Source of the DNA: BOG-932 sp965276835
GTDB lineage: Bacteria > Pseudomonadota > Alphaproteobacteria > BOG-932 > Roseiterribacteraceae
Reading direction: 5' to 3'
Length of the DNA: 64,000 nt
Assembly (NCBI GenBank): GCA_965276835.1
Contig: OZ255631.1
Span: forward strand, 3,348,001 to 3,412,000
The translations under genes were made by a program, and so were the position numbers. Positions 34,390 through 53,982 of this stretch are shown here, piece by piece. Position 1 is the stretch's first letter; every line of letters starts with the position of its first letter. The notes under the pieces were generated by a model that searched no databases, was not told the DNA's origin, and saw only the letters and a program-made list of their open reading frames with translations.

Positions 34390-35006
34390 TTCAGGCGAGC
34401 CTCCAGATCGGTCACCGCGCTCTTGGTCAGGACCAGGATATTGCGGCGGATGATGTCGTAGACATTGGCGCCCTGGCTGGGCAGCACGTCGACGAGCGGG
34501 ATGTTGCGGGCGGCGCGAACGAAGTTCTCGTTCAACACCGCGCCGTCGATGACCAGCAACGAGGTGAAACCCAGCGCCTTCAGGCTGACGGCCAGATCCT
34601 TGGTCTTGTGCGACGCGGCTTCCGCCACATCGATCACCACCAGCTCGCCCGCCGCGGCCTTGGCCGACAGCGCCGTCTTCAGCGCCAGCTTGCGAACCTT
34701 CTTGGTCAGGTCGTGCTCGTGGCTGCGAACCACCGGCCCGAAAATCCGGGCGCCGCCGCGAAACTGCGGGCTGCGCAGCGAACCCTGACGGGCACGGCCC
34801 GTGCCCTTCTGGGCGTACGGCTTCTTGGTGGTGCCGGCGATCTCGCTGATACCCTTGGTCTTGTGGTTGCCGCTGCGCCGCTTGGCGAGCTGCCAGTTGA
34901 CCGCGCGGAAGATAAGGTCCTGCCGGACGTCGACACCGAATACGGCATCGTCGAGTTCGATCTCGCCGACCGCCTCATTGGCCAAATTCTTGACTTGAAC
35001 CTTCAT
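34386..35006 (-). CDS. rplD: 50S ribosomal protein L4
   Basis: 206 residues, exit-tunnel protein and in E. coli the repressor of the S10 operon. SEIAGTTKKPYAQKGTGRAR and RQGSLRSPQFRGGARIFGP form the tunnel loop; LVIDGAVLNENFVRAARNI lies in the globular domain. Whether an S10-type leader exists is doubtful, since only 44 bases separate tuf from rpsJ. Confidence 0.98.
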   Translation of the reverse strand: MKVQVKNLANEAVGEIELDDAVFGVDVRQDLIFRAVNWQLAKRRSGNHKTKGISEIAGTTKKPYAQKGTGRARQGSLRSPQFRGGARIFGPVVRSHEHDLTKKVRKLALKTALSAKAAAGELVVIDVAEAASHKTKDLAVSLKALGFTSLLVIDGAVLNENFVRAARNIPLVDVLPSQGANVYDIIRRNILVLTKSAVTDLEARLK

Positions 35007-35009
35007 AAC

Positions 35010-35795
35010 TCAGCCCTCGCTGTCGGTGGCTGGGGTGTCGACCACGGGGGTCTCGACCGTCGGCTCTTCAACCTGCGCCGCCTCGGCCGGGGCCTCGGAA
35101 GCAACACTGCGGATCGCGGCCGGGAACGGCAGGTCCTTGCGGGCCGGCTGCTTGATCGCGTCGCGGATCAGCACCCAACCGCCATCGGAACCCGGAATGC
35201 AGCCCTTGACCATGATCAGGCCCTTGTCGGCATCGACCGACACGACCTTGAGATTAAGAGTGGTGACCTGCTCGTCACCCATGTGACCGGCCATCTTCTT
35301 GCCCGGGAACGTACGGCCCGGATCCTGGCGGTTACCGGTCGAACCATGCGAGCGGTGGGACACCGACACGCCGTGGGTCGCCCGCAGGCCGCCGAAATTC
35401 CAGCGCTTCATGCCGCCGGCAAAGCCCTTGCCGACGCTGACGCCGGTCACATCGACCTTTTGCCCGGCGATGAAGTGGTCGGCTGTGATTTCCGCCCCGA
35501 CCTCGACGAGCGCCTCTGGCGGTACGCGGAATTCCACGACCTTCTTCGACGGCTCGACCTTCGCCTTGGCGAAATGACCGCGCACGGCCTTCGACACGTT
35601 CTTCACCTTGGCCGTGCCGACGCCCAGTTGGAGCGCGGTGTAGCCGTTGGTCTCGACCGTGAGGTGCGAGATAACCCGGCACTCGTCCACTTGCAGGACG
35701 GTAACGGGCACCTGGTCACCCGCGCCGTCGAAAAGCCGGGTCATACCGACTTTCTTGGCGACGAGGCCGGTGCGTTGGGATTGAACACTGGTCAT
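35010..35795 (-). CDS. rplC: 50S ribosomal protein L3 with acidic C-terminal tail
   Basis: 261 residues, against 209 in E. coli. The core has RTGLVAKKVGMTRLFDGAG, FAGGMKRWNFGGLRATHGVS and the GSTGNRQDPGRTFPGKKMAG loop that reaches the peptidyl-transferase centre; its Gln is methylated by PrmB in other bacteria. The last 40 or so residues (Glu/Pro/Thr/Val-rich, ending TPATDSEG) form an acidic, probably disordered tail. Confidence 0.98.
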   Translation of the reverse strand: MTSVQSQRTGLVAKKVGMTRLFDGAGDQVPVTVLQVDECRVISHLTVETNGYTALQLGVGTAKVKNVSKAVRGHFAKAKVEPSKKVVEFRVPPEALVEVGAEITADHFIAGQKVDVTGVSVGKGFAGGMKRWNFGGLRATHGVSVSHRSHGSTGNRQDPGRTFPGKKMAGHMGDEQVTTLNLKVVSVDADKGLIMVKGCIPGSDGGWVLIRDAIKQPARKDLPFPAAIRSVASEAPAEAAQVEEPTVETPVVDTPATDSEG

Positions 35796-35804
35796 TTGCG
35801 ACTC

Positions 35805-36113
35805 TTACAACTTGATCTCGACATCGACGCCGGCAGCGAGGTCGAGCTTCATCAGCGCGTCCACCGTTTGAGGCGTCGGGTCCACGATGTCGAGCAACCG
35901 CTTATGGGTGCGGATCTCGAACTGCTCGCGGCTCTTCTTGTCGATATGCGGACCTCTCAGCACCGTGAACTTTTCGATCCGCGTCGGCAGCGGAATCGGA
36001 CCCCGGACGCGGGCGCCCGTGCGCTTCGCGGTAGAGACGATTTCGCTGGTCGACTGGTCGAGCACGCGATGGTCGAACGCCTTCAGGCGGATGCGGATGC
36101 TTTGAGTATCCAT
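35805..36113 (-). CDS. rpsJ: 30S ribosomal protein S10
   Basis: 102 residues, also NusE of the antitermination complex that binds NusB and NusG. MDTQSIRIRLKAFDHRVLDQ start, RVRGPIPLPTRIEKFTVLRG, and LDIVDPTPQTVDALMKLDLA. It begins 44 bases after tuf with no obvious promoter or long leader, so it is probably read through from the str promoter. Confidence 0.99.
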   Translation of the reverse strand: MDTQSIRIRLKAFDHRVLDQSTSEIVSTAKRTGARVRGPIPLPTRIEKFTVLRGPHIDKKSREQFEIRTHKRLLDIVDPTPQTVDALMKLDLAAGVDVEIKL

Positions 36114-36157
36114 TTTTCCTTGTCCTTGCGGTGGCTTAGAGAAAGTCCCGCGAACGA

Positions 36158-37345
<1,188 letters not shown>

Positions 37346-37399
37346 TTTCTACTCCGCCGTCTTGCCCATCCCAGGGCCGTTGGTGAACTACTAAAACTG

Positions 37400-39430
<2,031 letters not shown>

Positions 39431-39449
39431 GATGATTAAAGGCGCCCGA

Positions 39450-39920
39450 CTACCAGCGGTAATGGGAGAAGGCCTTGTTGGCCTCCGCCATACGGTGGGT
39501 GTCTTCGCGCTTCTTAATGGCCGAGCCGCGCTGTTGCGCCGCGTCCATCAGCTCGTTCGACAGGCGCTCCATCATCGTCCGCTCTGAACGAGCGCGCGAG
39601 GCGGTGATCAGCCAGCGAATCGCCAAGGCCTGGCTGCGCTCGGGGCGAACTTCGACCGGCACCTGATAGGTGGCGCCGCCGACGCGGCGGGACCGCACCT
39701 CGACATAGGGGCGAACGTTGTTGAGCGCGTCGTGGAACACACGCAGCGGCTCATTACGAGTGCGTTGGGCGATCCGCTCGAGGGCGTCATAGACGGTCCC
39801 CTCGGCGACGGACTTTTTCCCATCGACCATCATAACGTTCATGAATTTCATAAGGGTGATGTCACCGAATTTGGCATCCGGCAGAACTTCACGCTTTTCA
39901 GCTTGGCGACGACGCGACAT
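39450..39920 (-). CDS. rpsG: 30S ribosomal protein S7
   Basis: 156 residues, organiser of the small-subunit head. MSRRRQAEKREVLPDAKFGD start, FMNVMMVDGKKSVAEGTVYD, and the VEVRSRRVGGATYQVPVEVR hairpin near the E site; ends AEANKAFSHYRW. In E. coli it represses the str operon. Twenty-nine bases... the gap to rpsL is 18 bases. Confidence 0.99.
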   Translation of the reverse strand: MSRRRQAEKREVLPDAKFGDITLMKFMNVMMVDGKKSVAEGTVYDALERIAQRTRNEPLRVFHDALNNVRPYVEVRSRRVGGATYQVPVEVRPERSQALAIRWLITASRARSERTMMERLSNELMDAAQQRGSAIKKREDTHRMAEANKAFSHYRW

Positions 39921-39938
39921 GTCTTCTTCCTTCTCGCC

Positions 39939-40310
39939 TTACTTCGGCCGCTTCGCGCCGTACTTCGAGCGCGATTGCTTGCGGTCCTTGACACCCTGGG
40001 TATCGAGCGAGCCGCGAATGATGTGATAGCGAACGCCGGGAAGATCCTTCACGCGACCGCCGCGGATCATGACCACGGAGTGTTCCTGAAGGTTGTGGCC
40101 TTCGCCGGGGATATAGCTGGTGACTTCGAAACCGTTGGTCAGGCGCACGCGGGCAACCTTGCGAAGCGCCGAGTTCGGCTTCTTCGGGGTCGTCGTATAT
40201 ACGCGCGTGCACACACCGCGTTTCTGGGGGCACGCCTCCAGCGCGGGAACCTTGTTACGCACCCGCAGCGGCTGGCGCGGCTTGCGGATCAACTGATTGA
40301 TCGTCGGCAT
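39939..40310 (-). CDS. rpsL: 30S ribosomal protein S12
   Basis: 123 residues, decoding-centre protein. MPTINQLIRKPRQPLRVRNK start, RVYTTTPKKPNSALRKVARV, and the GEGHNLQEHSVVMIRGGRVK region. The lysines that change in streptomycin resistance are wild type (TTPKKPNS and the GRVKDLPG lysine). First gene of the superoperon; start set at the family Met, with 16 unsupported upstream residues dropped. Confidence 0.99.
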   Translation of the reverse strand: MPTINQLIRKPRQPLRVRNKVPALEACPQKRGVCTRVYTTTPKKPNSALRKVARVRLTNGFEVTSYIPGEGHNLQEHSVVMIRGGRVKDLPGVRYHIIRGSLDTQGVKDRKQSRSKYGAKRPK

Positions 40311-40371
40311 CTGCTCTACCCGTCCGAAGCCCAGCCGACGAGAGGCCCGGCCGGGCAAATTGAAAAACGCG

Positions 40372-40413
40372 AAAACCCACCAGGGACTGCATTTGCGCCG
40401 CCCAGGGGTTTTT
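40372..40413 (-). other. Hairpin in the str operon leader
   Basis: Complementary ends AAAACCC (on minus, AAAAACCCC near 40413-40405) and GGGTTTT (40378-40372) with internal loops, followed by a T-rich stretch (CGCGTTTTTC). It could act as a weak attenuator or a ribosomal-protein binding site in the leader of about 217 bases. Confidence 0.4.
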
Positions 40414-40533
40414 CACCAAACGCCGTCCGACAAGATCGTCATCGAGAGCGGCTATGTAGAAAACTCAGGTTTTCCGTGAAGCACTGCGTCTCGGCCCATT
40501 CAGCCGACTACCAGTCCCTTGCGGAGGACGCAG

Positions 40534-40562
40534 CTTATATGCCTCACCTTCCGTGCCGTCAA
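40534..40562 (-). promoter_or_regulatory. Predicted promoter of the str-S10-spc superoperon
   Basis: TTGACG (40562-40557), a 17-base spacer and TATAAG (40539-40534), close to sigma-70 consensus with ideal spacing. The -35 box overlaps the stop codon of the upstream glycosyltransferase gene. Predicted start near 40527. Confidence 0.75.
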
Positions 40563-41698
40563 GCGGTGGGGCGGCGCTTGACGATCCCGTATTCGAACAA
40601 GCGGTCATAGGCGGCGACCATCATGTCGATCGAGAATTCCTTTGCGACCTTGGCTCGGTTGGCATCGCCCAGTTTGCCGCGCAAAACCGGGTCGCCCAAC
40701 AGCGCCCGCAACGCGCCGGTCAACGCGGCGGTATCGGCGGCGTTGACGACATAGGATTGGTTCGGCTGCGACACGATCGCCTTGATGTCGCCGACATCGG
40801 TCGCAACCGCCGGCAGACCCGCGGCCATCGCCTCCAGCAAACCGATCGGCATCTGTTCGGTATCGGACGACATGGCGAACAGGTCGAACCCCGCCAGCGC
40901 GCGTTCCGGGTTCGACAGGTGCCCGGTAAACACCACCCGGTTGGCGATGCCGTTGGCAATGGTCGCGGCTTCCAGCGTCCGCCGTTCCGGCCCGTCGCCG
41001 CAGATGACCAGCCGGGCGTTGCGCGCCCCGCAAGAGGCGAAGGCGCTGATCAGCCGGCCGAGATTTTTTTCTTTCCGAAGCGCCGCGCAGGTGCCCACGA
41101 TGATTTCGCCGTGCACTTTGACGAAAGGCCGGTCGGCCTCGGGCACGGGCGCCGCAAAGCGGACGAGATCGACGCCGTTCGGAATATAGGTGACTCGGGT
41201 TTCCGGAAACCGCCATTCGGCGGTCGCGATCCGCTGCAGGTTGTGCGACGGGACGATGATGCTGGTTTTGTGTCCCAGCCCCAGCCGCCGCAGCCAGACG
41301 CGCCGCCGCAAGCGGGCCGTGGCTTCGTCCGGCCCGAACCCGTCCTCGACATGGATCGACGGGATGCGCGGACCGAACCGGTTGGCGATCGCCCATTCCA
41401 GGGCGCCCCAATTATAAGTGACGACCATGTCAGGCTTCAGTCGCCGCAGTTCCTTACGGAACCGCAGCACATTGCCGAGTATGTTGCGCCGGGCGTTGTA
41501 GACCGGCACCGTCTGATATTCGAGATCGGGCGCCAGAAGCTCCAGCGCCTCGGTCACGCCGCTCATCGAGGCGATCAGGTGGCGATATTTCGAGCCAAGC
41601 CGGTTGGCGATGGTGGCAAAGCGTGTCTGCGGGCCGCCGACGGCAAAGGTCGAAAAAACATGCAGCAGGGTCGGCCGCTTCCCCGCCACTTCATTCAT
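40559..41698 (-). CDS. Glycosyltransferase family 4 protein
   Basis: A 379-residue GT-B fold retaining glycosyltransferase. N-terminal LLHVFSTFAVGGPQTRF acceptor domain, nucleotide-sugar domain with YIPNGVDLVRF, VGTCAALRKEKNLGRLI, LVICGDGPERRTLE and the EX7E-type motif SDTEQMPIGLLEAMAAGLPAVATDVGD. No membrane span; it acts at the cytoplasmic face. The start overlaps the previous stop by one base (TGATG), so it is coupled to the oxidoreductase-epimerase fusion and probably adds a sugar that the fusion protein makes. Sugar unknown. Confidence 0.9.
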   Translation of the reverse strand: MNEVAGKRPTLLHVFSTFAVGGPQTRFATIANRLGSKYRHLIASMSGVTEALELLAPDLEYQTVPVYNARRNILGNVLRFRKELRRLKPDMVVTYNWGALEWAIANRFGPRIPSIHVEDGFGPDEATARLRRRVWLRRLGLGHKTSIIVPSHNLQRIATAEWRFPETRVTYIPNGVDLVRFAAPVPEADRPFVKVHGEIIVGTCAALRKEKNLGRLISAFASCGARNARLVICGDGPERRTLEAATIANGIANRVVFTGHLSNPERALAGFDLFAMSSDTEQMPIGLLEAMAAGLPAVATDVGDIKAIVSQPNQSYVVNAADTAALTGALRALLGDPVLRGKLGDANRAKVAKEFSIDMMVAAYDRLFEYGIVKRRPTA

Positions 41699-43827
41699 CA
41701 GGATGCCCGCTCGAACGGCGTGCGGTGGATTTCGACCGCGCGGGCGATGAAGGTGCCTTCATCGGCGACGGGCTGCCAGCCCAGATCGCGCTTCGCATCG
41801 TTGCAGTCGAACCTGGCGTTCAGCCCGCGCGAAACCAGGTCGCGCCGCGCCGGGCGGTCAACCGATTTACCGGTCGCGCGCTTGATGCCCCATTTGAACA
41901 GCTCGGCGGTATAGAGCCAGTCCACCGATTGCGGGTGATAGACCAGGGGCCGGCCGGTCGCATCGACCAGCATGCGGACGAACTGGCGCGCATTGGGGCG
42001 GACGTCGCCGACCAGGTTATAGGCCTTGCCCGGCAGCGCCTCGGCATCCAGCGACCTGACGATGGCGTCGGACACATCCTCCGCCAGAACGAAGGGCAGT
42101 GGGTTGGAGCCGCCGTTCCAGCCGATGACATGCTGTTCGTTATTGAAGAAGCCAAGACCGCCATGCAGGGCGGCGGTTCCCTCCCCGACGACCAAGCCGG
42201 GACGCAGGATCACGAGGCTGAACGGTTTGCCGGCATCGAACGCGAGCAAAGCCTTGTCGGCCTCGACCTTGCCCCGGGCATAAAGATTGCGCTTTTCGCC
42301 CTCCGCATCCGGTGGCGTGGCGCCGGTGATCGTTTCGTCCGGATCGCCCAGATAAAGGCCGGCGATCGACCCGACATGGATCAGCCGCTCCACGCCCGCC
42401 GCCGCGCAGCATTCCGCCATCGTGACGGCGCTGTCGACCATGGTCCGCTTGATCTCGTCCCAGTTCGTGCCACCGCCGCCATGCGCCAGATTGACCACCT
42501 GTTTGGCGCCGGCGATCACGCGCTCCACATCCTCGCGCTTGGCAACATCGCCGCGCATGATTTCGACCAGCGGGGAATCGAACGGCGGCTGCCCGGCATC
42601 GGCGCCGCGCGACACCACCCGCACGGGGCGGCCATCGGCTACCAGCCGCGCGACCAGATGCGAACCGATGAAACCGGTGCCGCCGAATACGACCAGTTCC
42701 GGTGTCACTTTCGGCGCGTCGGTTTTCGATGCAGGCGGCTTTTCGCCCTCAGGCGAAGCGGGGACAGTGTCGGCCAGCGTCGTGCAGATGCCGACCAGCG
42801 AGGCGCCGAATGCGCCGTCCAATGGCGCGCGTCCTTCAGGCAGGCCCTTATAGAATGCGCCGATGCTGTCGCGCATGCTGACGAAGAATCCGTCGGAGCG
42901 CGGCCTGACCTTGAGCAGCCCGGTGATATAGCCCAACGCCCCGGCCATCGACTGACCGGCCAGGCTGGCGGCCATGCCGCCGCCGGTCACCAGATTGTCG
43001 AGAAACTCGGGCCACTGGGCACGGCCCTGGACCATGACCCGGCCGGCGGACAGGTCGCAGACCAGCAGGCCGTCGTCACAGATCGCGGTGAACCGCCAGG
43101 CGTGGAAGCTTTGCCCAAACGCCAGGTGCATCTGTACCGGAACCTCGCCGCAGGTCAGTTCCGCGCTCCAGCGATCGTAAAAATTCCGCGCCGGCGTCAG
43201 CCTAAGCGGCTTCCCCGGCTGGCCGGAGATCGCGGTCGGCTTACCCAGCAGGTCCACGACCTGGGACAGCGGGTGAACCGCCTGTTCCAGCAGTATGTTG
43301 GCCGGTTTCTGGAACATCCAATGGCCGAACTGGCGCGCGCCCAACTGGCGCAGCGGCACATTGAAATTGACATGCAGCGACCGGATCGGCCCGAGCTTGC
43401 GTTGGTCCAGCAGGATACGGCGCGCGGCGCGATAGGCTGGATGGAAGACGAAGTTCTGGTTGATGCCCAGTACGACACCCTTGTCCACCGCCAACGTGGT
43501 CAGCGCCTCGCAATCGGCGACCGAGGTCGCCATGGGCTTTTCCAGGAAGACGTGCAAGCCGGCATCGAGCAACCGGCGAGCGATGGCGGCATGGGCATCC
43601 GGCGGCGCCAGCACATGCGCGACATTGGCCACGCCGGCGGCGATCATCTCTTCGATGTCGCCATAGACATTGGGTATGCCCCATTGCCGGGCCCGGCTTT
43701 GCGCCAAGGTCAGGTTACGGTCGACGATCGCCACGATCTCGACCTCGGGCACGGCGGCCTTCAGCCCCTCGATATGAGTGGCCGAAATAAAACCGGCGCC
43801 GATTAGTGCTGTACGGTAACCCGTCAT
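41698..43827 (-). CDS. Fused Gfo/Idh/MocA oxidoreductase and NAD-dependent epimerase (SDR)
   Basis: About 709 residues with two complete enzymes. Residues 1-350: Gfo/Idh/MocA fold with NAD motif ALIGAGFIS and the EKPMA motif (96-100). A Pro/Lys/Ala-rich linker (about 352-374) follows. Residues 375-709: extended SDR with GGTGFIGSH (382-390), Ser in HVGSIAGLY and catalytic Tyr516-x3-Lys520 (YARGK). Such enzymes act on nucleotide sugars; the fusion suggests sequential oxidation and epimerisation. Start set at MTGYRTALIGAG; an upstream frame of 24 residues lacks support. Coupled to the glycosyltransferase. Confidence 0.88.
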   Translation of the reverse strand: MTGYRTALIGAGFISATHIEGLKAAVPEVEIVAIVDRNLTLAQSRARQWGIPNVYGDIEEMIAAGVANVAHVLAPPDAHAAIARRLLDAGLHVFLEKPMATSVADCEALTTLAVDKGVVLGINQNFVFHPAYRAARRILLDQRKLGPIRSLHVNFNVPLRQLGARQFGHWMFQKPANILLEQAVHPLSQVVDLLGKPTAISGQPGKPLRLTPARNFYDRWSAELTCGEVPVQMHLAFGQSFHAWRFTAICDDGLLVCDLSAGRVMVQGRAQWPEFLDNLVTGGGMAASLAGQSMAGALGYITGLLKVRPRSDGFFVSMRDSIGAFYKGLPEGRAPLDGAFGASLVGICTTLADTVPASPEGEKPPASKTDAPKVTPELVVFGGTGFIGSHLVARLVADGRPVRVVSRGADAGQPPFDSPLVEIMRGDVAKREDVERVIAGAKQVVNLAHGGGGTNWDEIKRTMVDSAVTMAECCAAAGVERLIHVGSIAGLYLGDPDETITGATPPDAEGEKRNLYARGKVEADKALLAFDAGKPFSLVILRPGLVVGEGTAALHGGLGFFNNEQHVIGWNGGSNPLPFVLAEDVSDAIVRSLDAEALPGKAYNLVGDVRPNARQFVRMLVDATGRPLVYHPQSVDWLYTAELFKWGIKRATGKSVDRPARRDLVSRGLNARFDCNDAKRDLGWQPVADEGTFIARAVEIHRTPFERAS

Positions 43828-43943
43828 AATCGTCCCAGGCAGAACTGAGCCACGCGAATACTCACGCTTGGATGTACGCGACCGGGTGAATTGCGGCAAT
43901 ATTTACGGGCACGGCACACCCCGAACACCGCCGCGCCGCCGAT

Positions 43944-43997
43944 GAAAAAGAAAACGCCCGTCCTCCGCCGGCCGAAACCGGGGAGAACGGGCGTTGT
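43944..43997 (-). terminator. Intrinsic terminator after rpoC
   Basis: On the minus strand, AACGCCCGT ... ACGGGCGTT stem (43995-43986 with 43961-43953) extended by TCTCC/GGAGG, then TTTTCTTTTT. It begins about 23 bases after the rpoC stop and ends the rplKAJL-rpoBC transcript before the oxidoreductase-glycosyltransferase unit. Confidence 0.9.
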
Positions 43998-44018
43998 CGT
44001 TACAGCGGGCGAACCGTC

Positions 44019-48179
<4,161 letters not shown>

Positions 48180-48191
48180 GCTCATCTCCTG

Positions 48192-48287
48192 TTAGCCATT
48201 CGGCTAAACTCAGATTCGTAACCACCGCCATCAGGCGGAAAGCGATCCCGTGGCGCGGCCCACCCAAATGGGCGGCCGCGACCGGGA

Positions 48288-48289
<2 letters not shown>
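48192..48289 (-). other. Three hairpins in the rpoB-rpoC spacer
   Basis: In transcription order: GATCCCGG...CGGGATC with a GC-rich GCGGCC/GGCCGC interior (48289-48244), whose first arm overlaps the rpoB stop codon; CCGCC-TGAT-GGCGG (48238-48225); and TTAGCC-GAAT-GGCTAA (48207-48192), immediately before the rpoC Shine-Dalgarno. None has a U-run, so they are probably processing or stability elements, not terminators. Confidence 0.65.
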
Positions 48290-52487
<4,198 letters not shown>

Positions 52488-52582
52488 AATGATCCCCAAA
52501 GCAAATGCCGGCGAACATGCGCCAGCATAAAACGGGCAACGGGACGCGCGTCAGGCTCCATCAGAAACCTGTCGCAGACGTC

Positions 52583-52607
52583 CAAAAACCGCTTGTATCA
52601 CAAACGG
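52583..52607 (-). terminator. Attenuator-like hairpin between rplL and rpoB
   Basis: On the minus strand CCGTTTG-TGATA-CAAGCGG followed by TTTTT. The stem has seven pairs with one G-U. This looks like a weak intrinsic terminator, similar in role to the partial attenuator between rplL and rpoB in E. coli that lowers polymerase subunit levels relative to L7/L12. Confidence 0.65.
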
Positions 52608-52621
52608 CAATACGATGCCCA

Positions 52622-52649
52622 CGGGGGGAACCTAGTGGTTAACCCCCCG
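52622..52649 (-). other. GC-rich hairpin between rplL and rpoB
   Basis: CGGGGGG/CCCCCCG stem extended by AACC/GGTT with a two-base bulge and a four-base loop. It lies about 40 bases after the rplL stop and 15 bases before the attenuator-like hairpin. No U-run; a candidate RNase cleavage or stability element. Confidence 0.6.
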
Positions 52650-52688
52650 CGAACATCGCGGTAATTAATTAGCCGTGAACGACGACAC

Positions 52689-53069
52689 TCATTTAATATC
52701 GACTGTCGCGCCCGCTTCTTCAAGCTGTTTCTTGATTTTTCCGGCTTCGTCCTTCGACACGCCTTCCTTGACGGGCTTCGGCGCGGCCTCGACCAGGTCC
52801 TTGGCTTCTTTCAGGCCGAGGTTGGTGATGGCGCGAACTTCCTTAATCACGTTGATCTTCTTATCGCCAGCGGCGGTGAGGATCACGCTGAATTCCGTCT
52901 GCTCTTCAGCAGCGGCGGCCGGGGCGGCGGCACCGCCGCCGGCAGCGGCAACCGCAACCGGCGCGGCAGCGGAAACGCCCCATTTTTCTTCCAGAAGCTT
53001 CGCCAGTTCGGCGGCCTCGAGTACGGTCAAGCTCGACAGATCGTCGACGATTTTTGCCAGGTCAGCCAT
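52689..53069 (-). CDS. rplL: 50S ribosomal protein L7/L12
   Basis: 126 residues, stalk protein that recruits translation GTPases. N-terminal dimer domain LAKIVDDLSSLTVLEAAELA, Ala/Gly-rich hinge (about 35-50), and C-terminal domain INVIKEVRAITNLGLKEAKD with LVEAAPKPVKEGVSKDEA. 102 bases after rplJ. Confidence 0.99.
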   Translation of the reverse strand: MADLAKIVDDLSSLTVLEAAELAKLLEEKWGVSAAAPVAVAAAGGGAAAPAAAAEEQTEFSVILTAAGDKKINVIKEVRAITNLGLKEAKDLVEAAPKPVKEGVSKDEAGKIKKQLEEAGATVDIK

Positions 53070-53171
53070 TTGAAAACTCCTTCATGATTGGCTTAAAGGG
53101 CTGGGTATGCCCCGTTAGTTGGATCCCGCCGCGTTTGGCCGGACCGGTTTCGGTAATTCTATGGGACCGTG

Positions 53172-53693
53172 TTAAGCGGCCTCTTGGCCCTGTGCGGCAT
53201 AGGCGCCGACAACGCGCGCCAGCTGGCCCGCAGGTGCCTGTACGATGCCGGCGATCCGCGTCGCCGGAGCGACGATAAGGCCCACCAGCTTGCCGCGCAG
53301 CGCGTCGAGCGACGGCAGTGTCGCCAGCGCCTTCACGCCATTAAGGTCGAGAAGCTGGCCGCCCAGCGAACCGCCCAGAACGACGAATTTCTCGTTGTCC
53401 TTGGCATAGGCGGTGGCAACCTTGGCCGCCGCAACCGGATCCTTCGACAGCGCAACGCCGGTCGGTCCCTTGAGCAGATCGTCCAGATTGGCGAACGGCG
53501 TATCCTTGATCGCGATGCGCGCCAGACGATTCTTGGTCACCTGGAAGCTGGCTTCCGCCGCGCCCATCTTGCGGCGCAGGTCCGTCAGCTCGGCAACGGT
53601 CAGGCCCGAATAATGCGCCACGATCGCCAGCTGGCTCGCGCCAAAATCCGCCTTCAAATTCTCGACGGTTTGCGCTTTTTCAGCCCGGTCCAT
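53172..53693 (-). CDS. rplJ: 50S ribosomal protein L10
   Basis: 173 residues, stalk base. MDRAEKAQTVENLKADFGAS start, VAHYSGLTVAELTDLRRKM, the KNRLARIAIKDTPFANLDDL region and a C-terminal L12-binding helix. L10 with L12 represses its own mRNA in E. coli; the 289-base leader here could serve the same purpose. Confidence 0.98.
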   Translation of the reverse strand: MDRAEKAQTVENLKADFGASQLAIVAHYSGLTVAELTDLRRKMGAAEASFQVTKNRLARIAIKDTPFANLDDLLKGPTGVALSKDPVAAAKVATAYAKDNEKFVVLGGSLGGQLLDLNGVKALATLPSLDALRGKLVGLIVAPATRIAGIVQAPAGQLARVVGAYAAQGQEAA

Positions 53694-53982
53694 TGTTCAC
53701 TCCATCTTTCGCCGCCGGCAAAACGCGCCGCCGACGGAATTCGCATTGCACCCGGCCCGACGGACCGAGGCTGAAAGTTGCCATCCATGACTTTGAGTAG
53801 AAGCGGCACGACCGACGCAGCCGCTCTTAAGCGACGCGTCACGGTTCCCGTGCGAACTCCCGTCTCATGCGGGGCATTAAGCCGATGAATACCGGCACCC
53901 GCAGTCTCGGACAGGTTTTCCGGCTAGAAGCCGGAACCGAAGGGCGCGATGAAAATCGACCGCGCCGCTTCGGGGGAGGCTT
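53694..53982 (-). promoter_or_regulatory. rplJ leader region
   Basis: 289 bases between rplA and rplJ without a credible gene. Two clear stems: TTCCGGC-TTCTA-GCCGGAA (53936-53918) and AGCGGC/GCCGCT around a 12-base loop (53825-53802). The length and position match the L10(L12)-binding leader known upstream of rplJ. No strong sigma-70 boxes or U-run were found. Confidence 0.5.
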
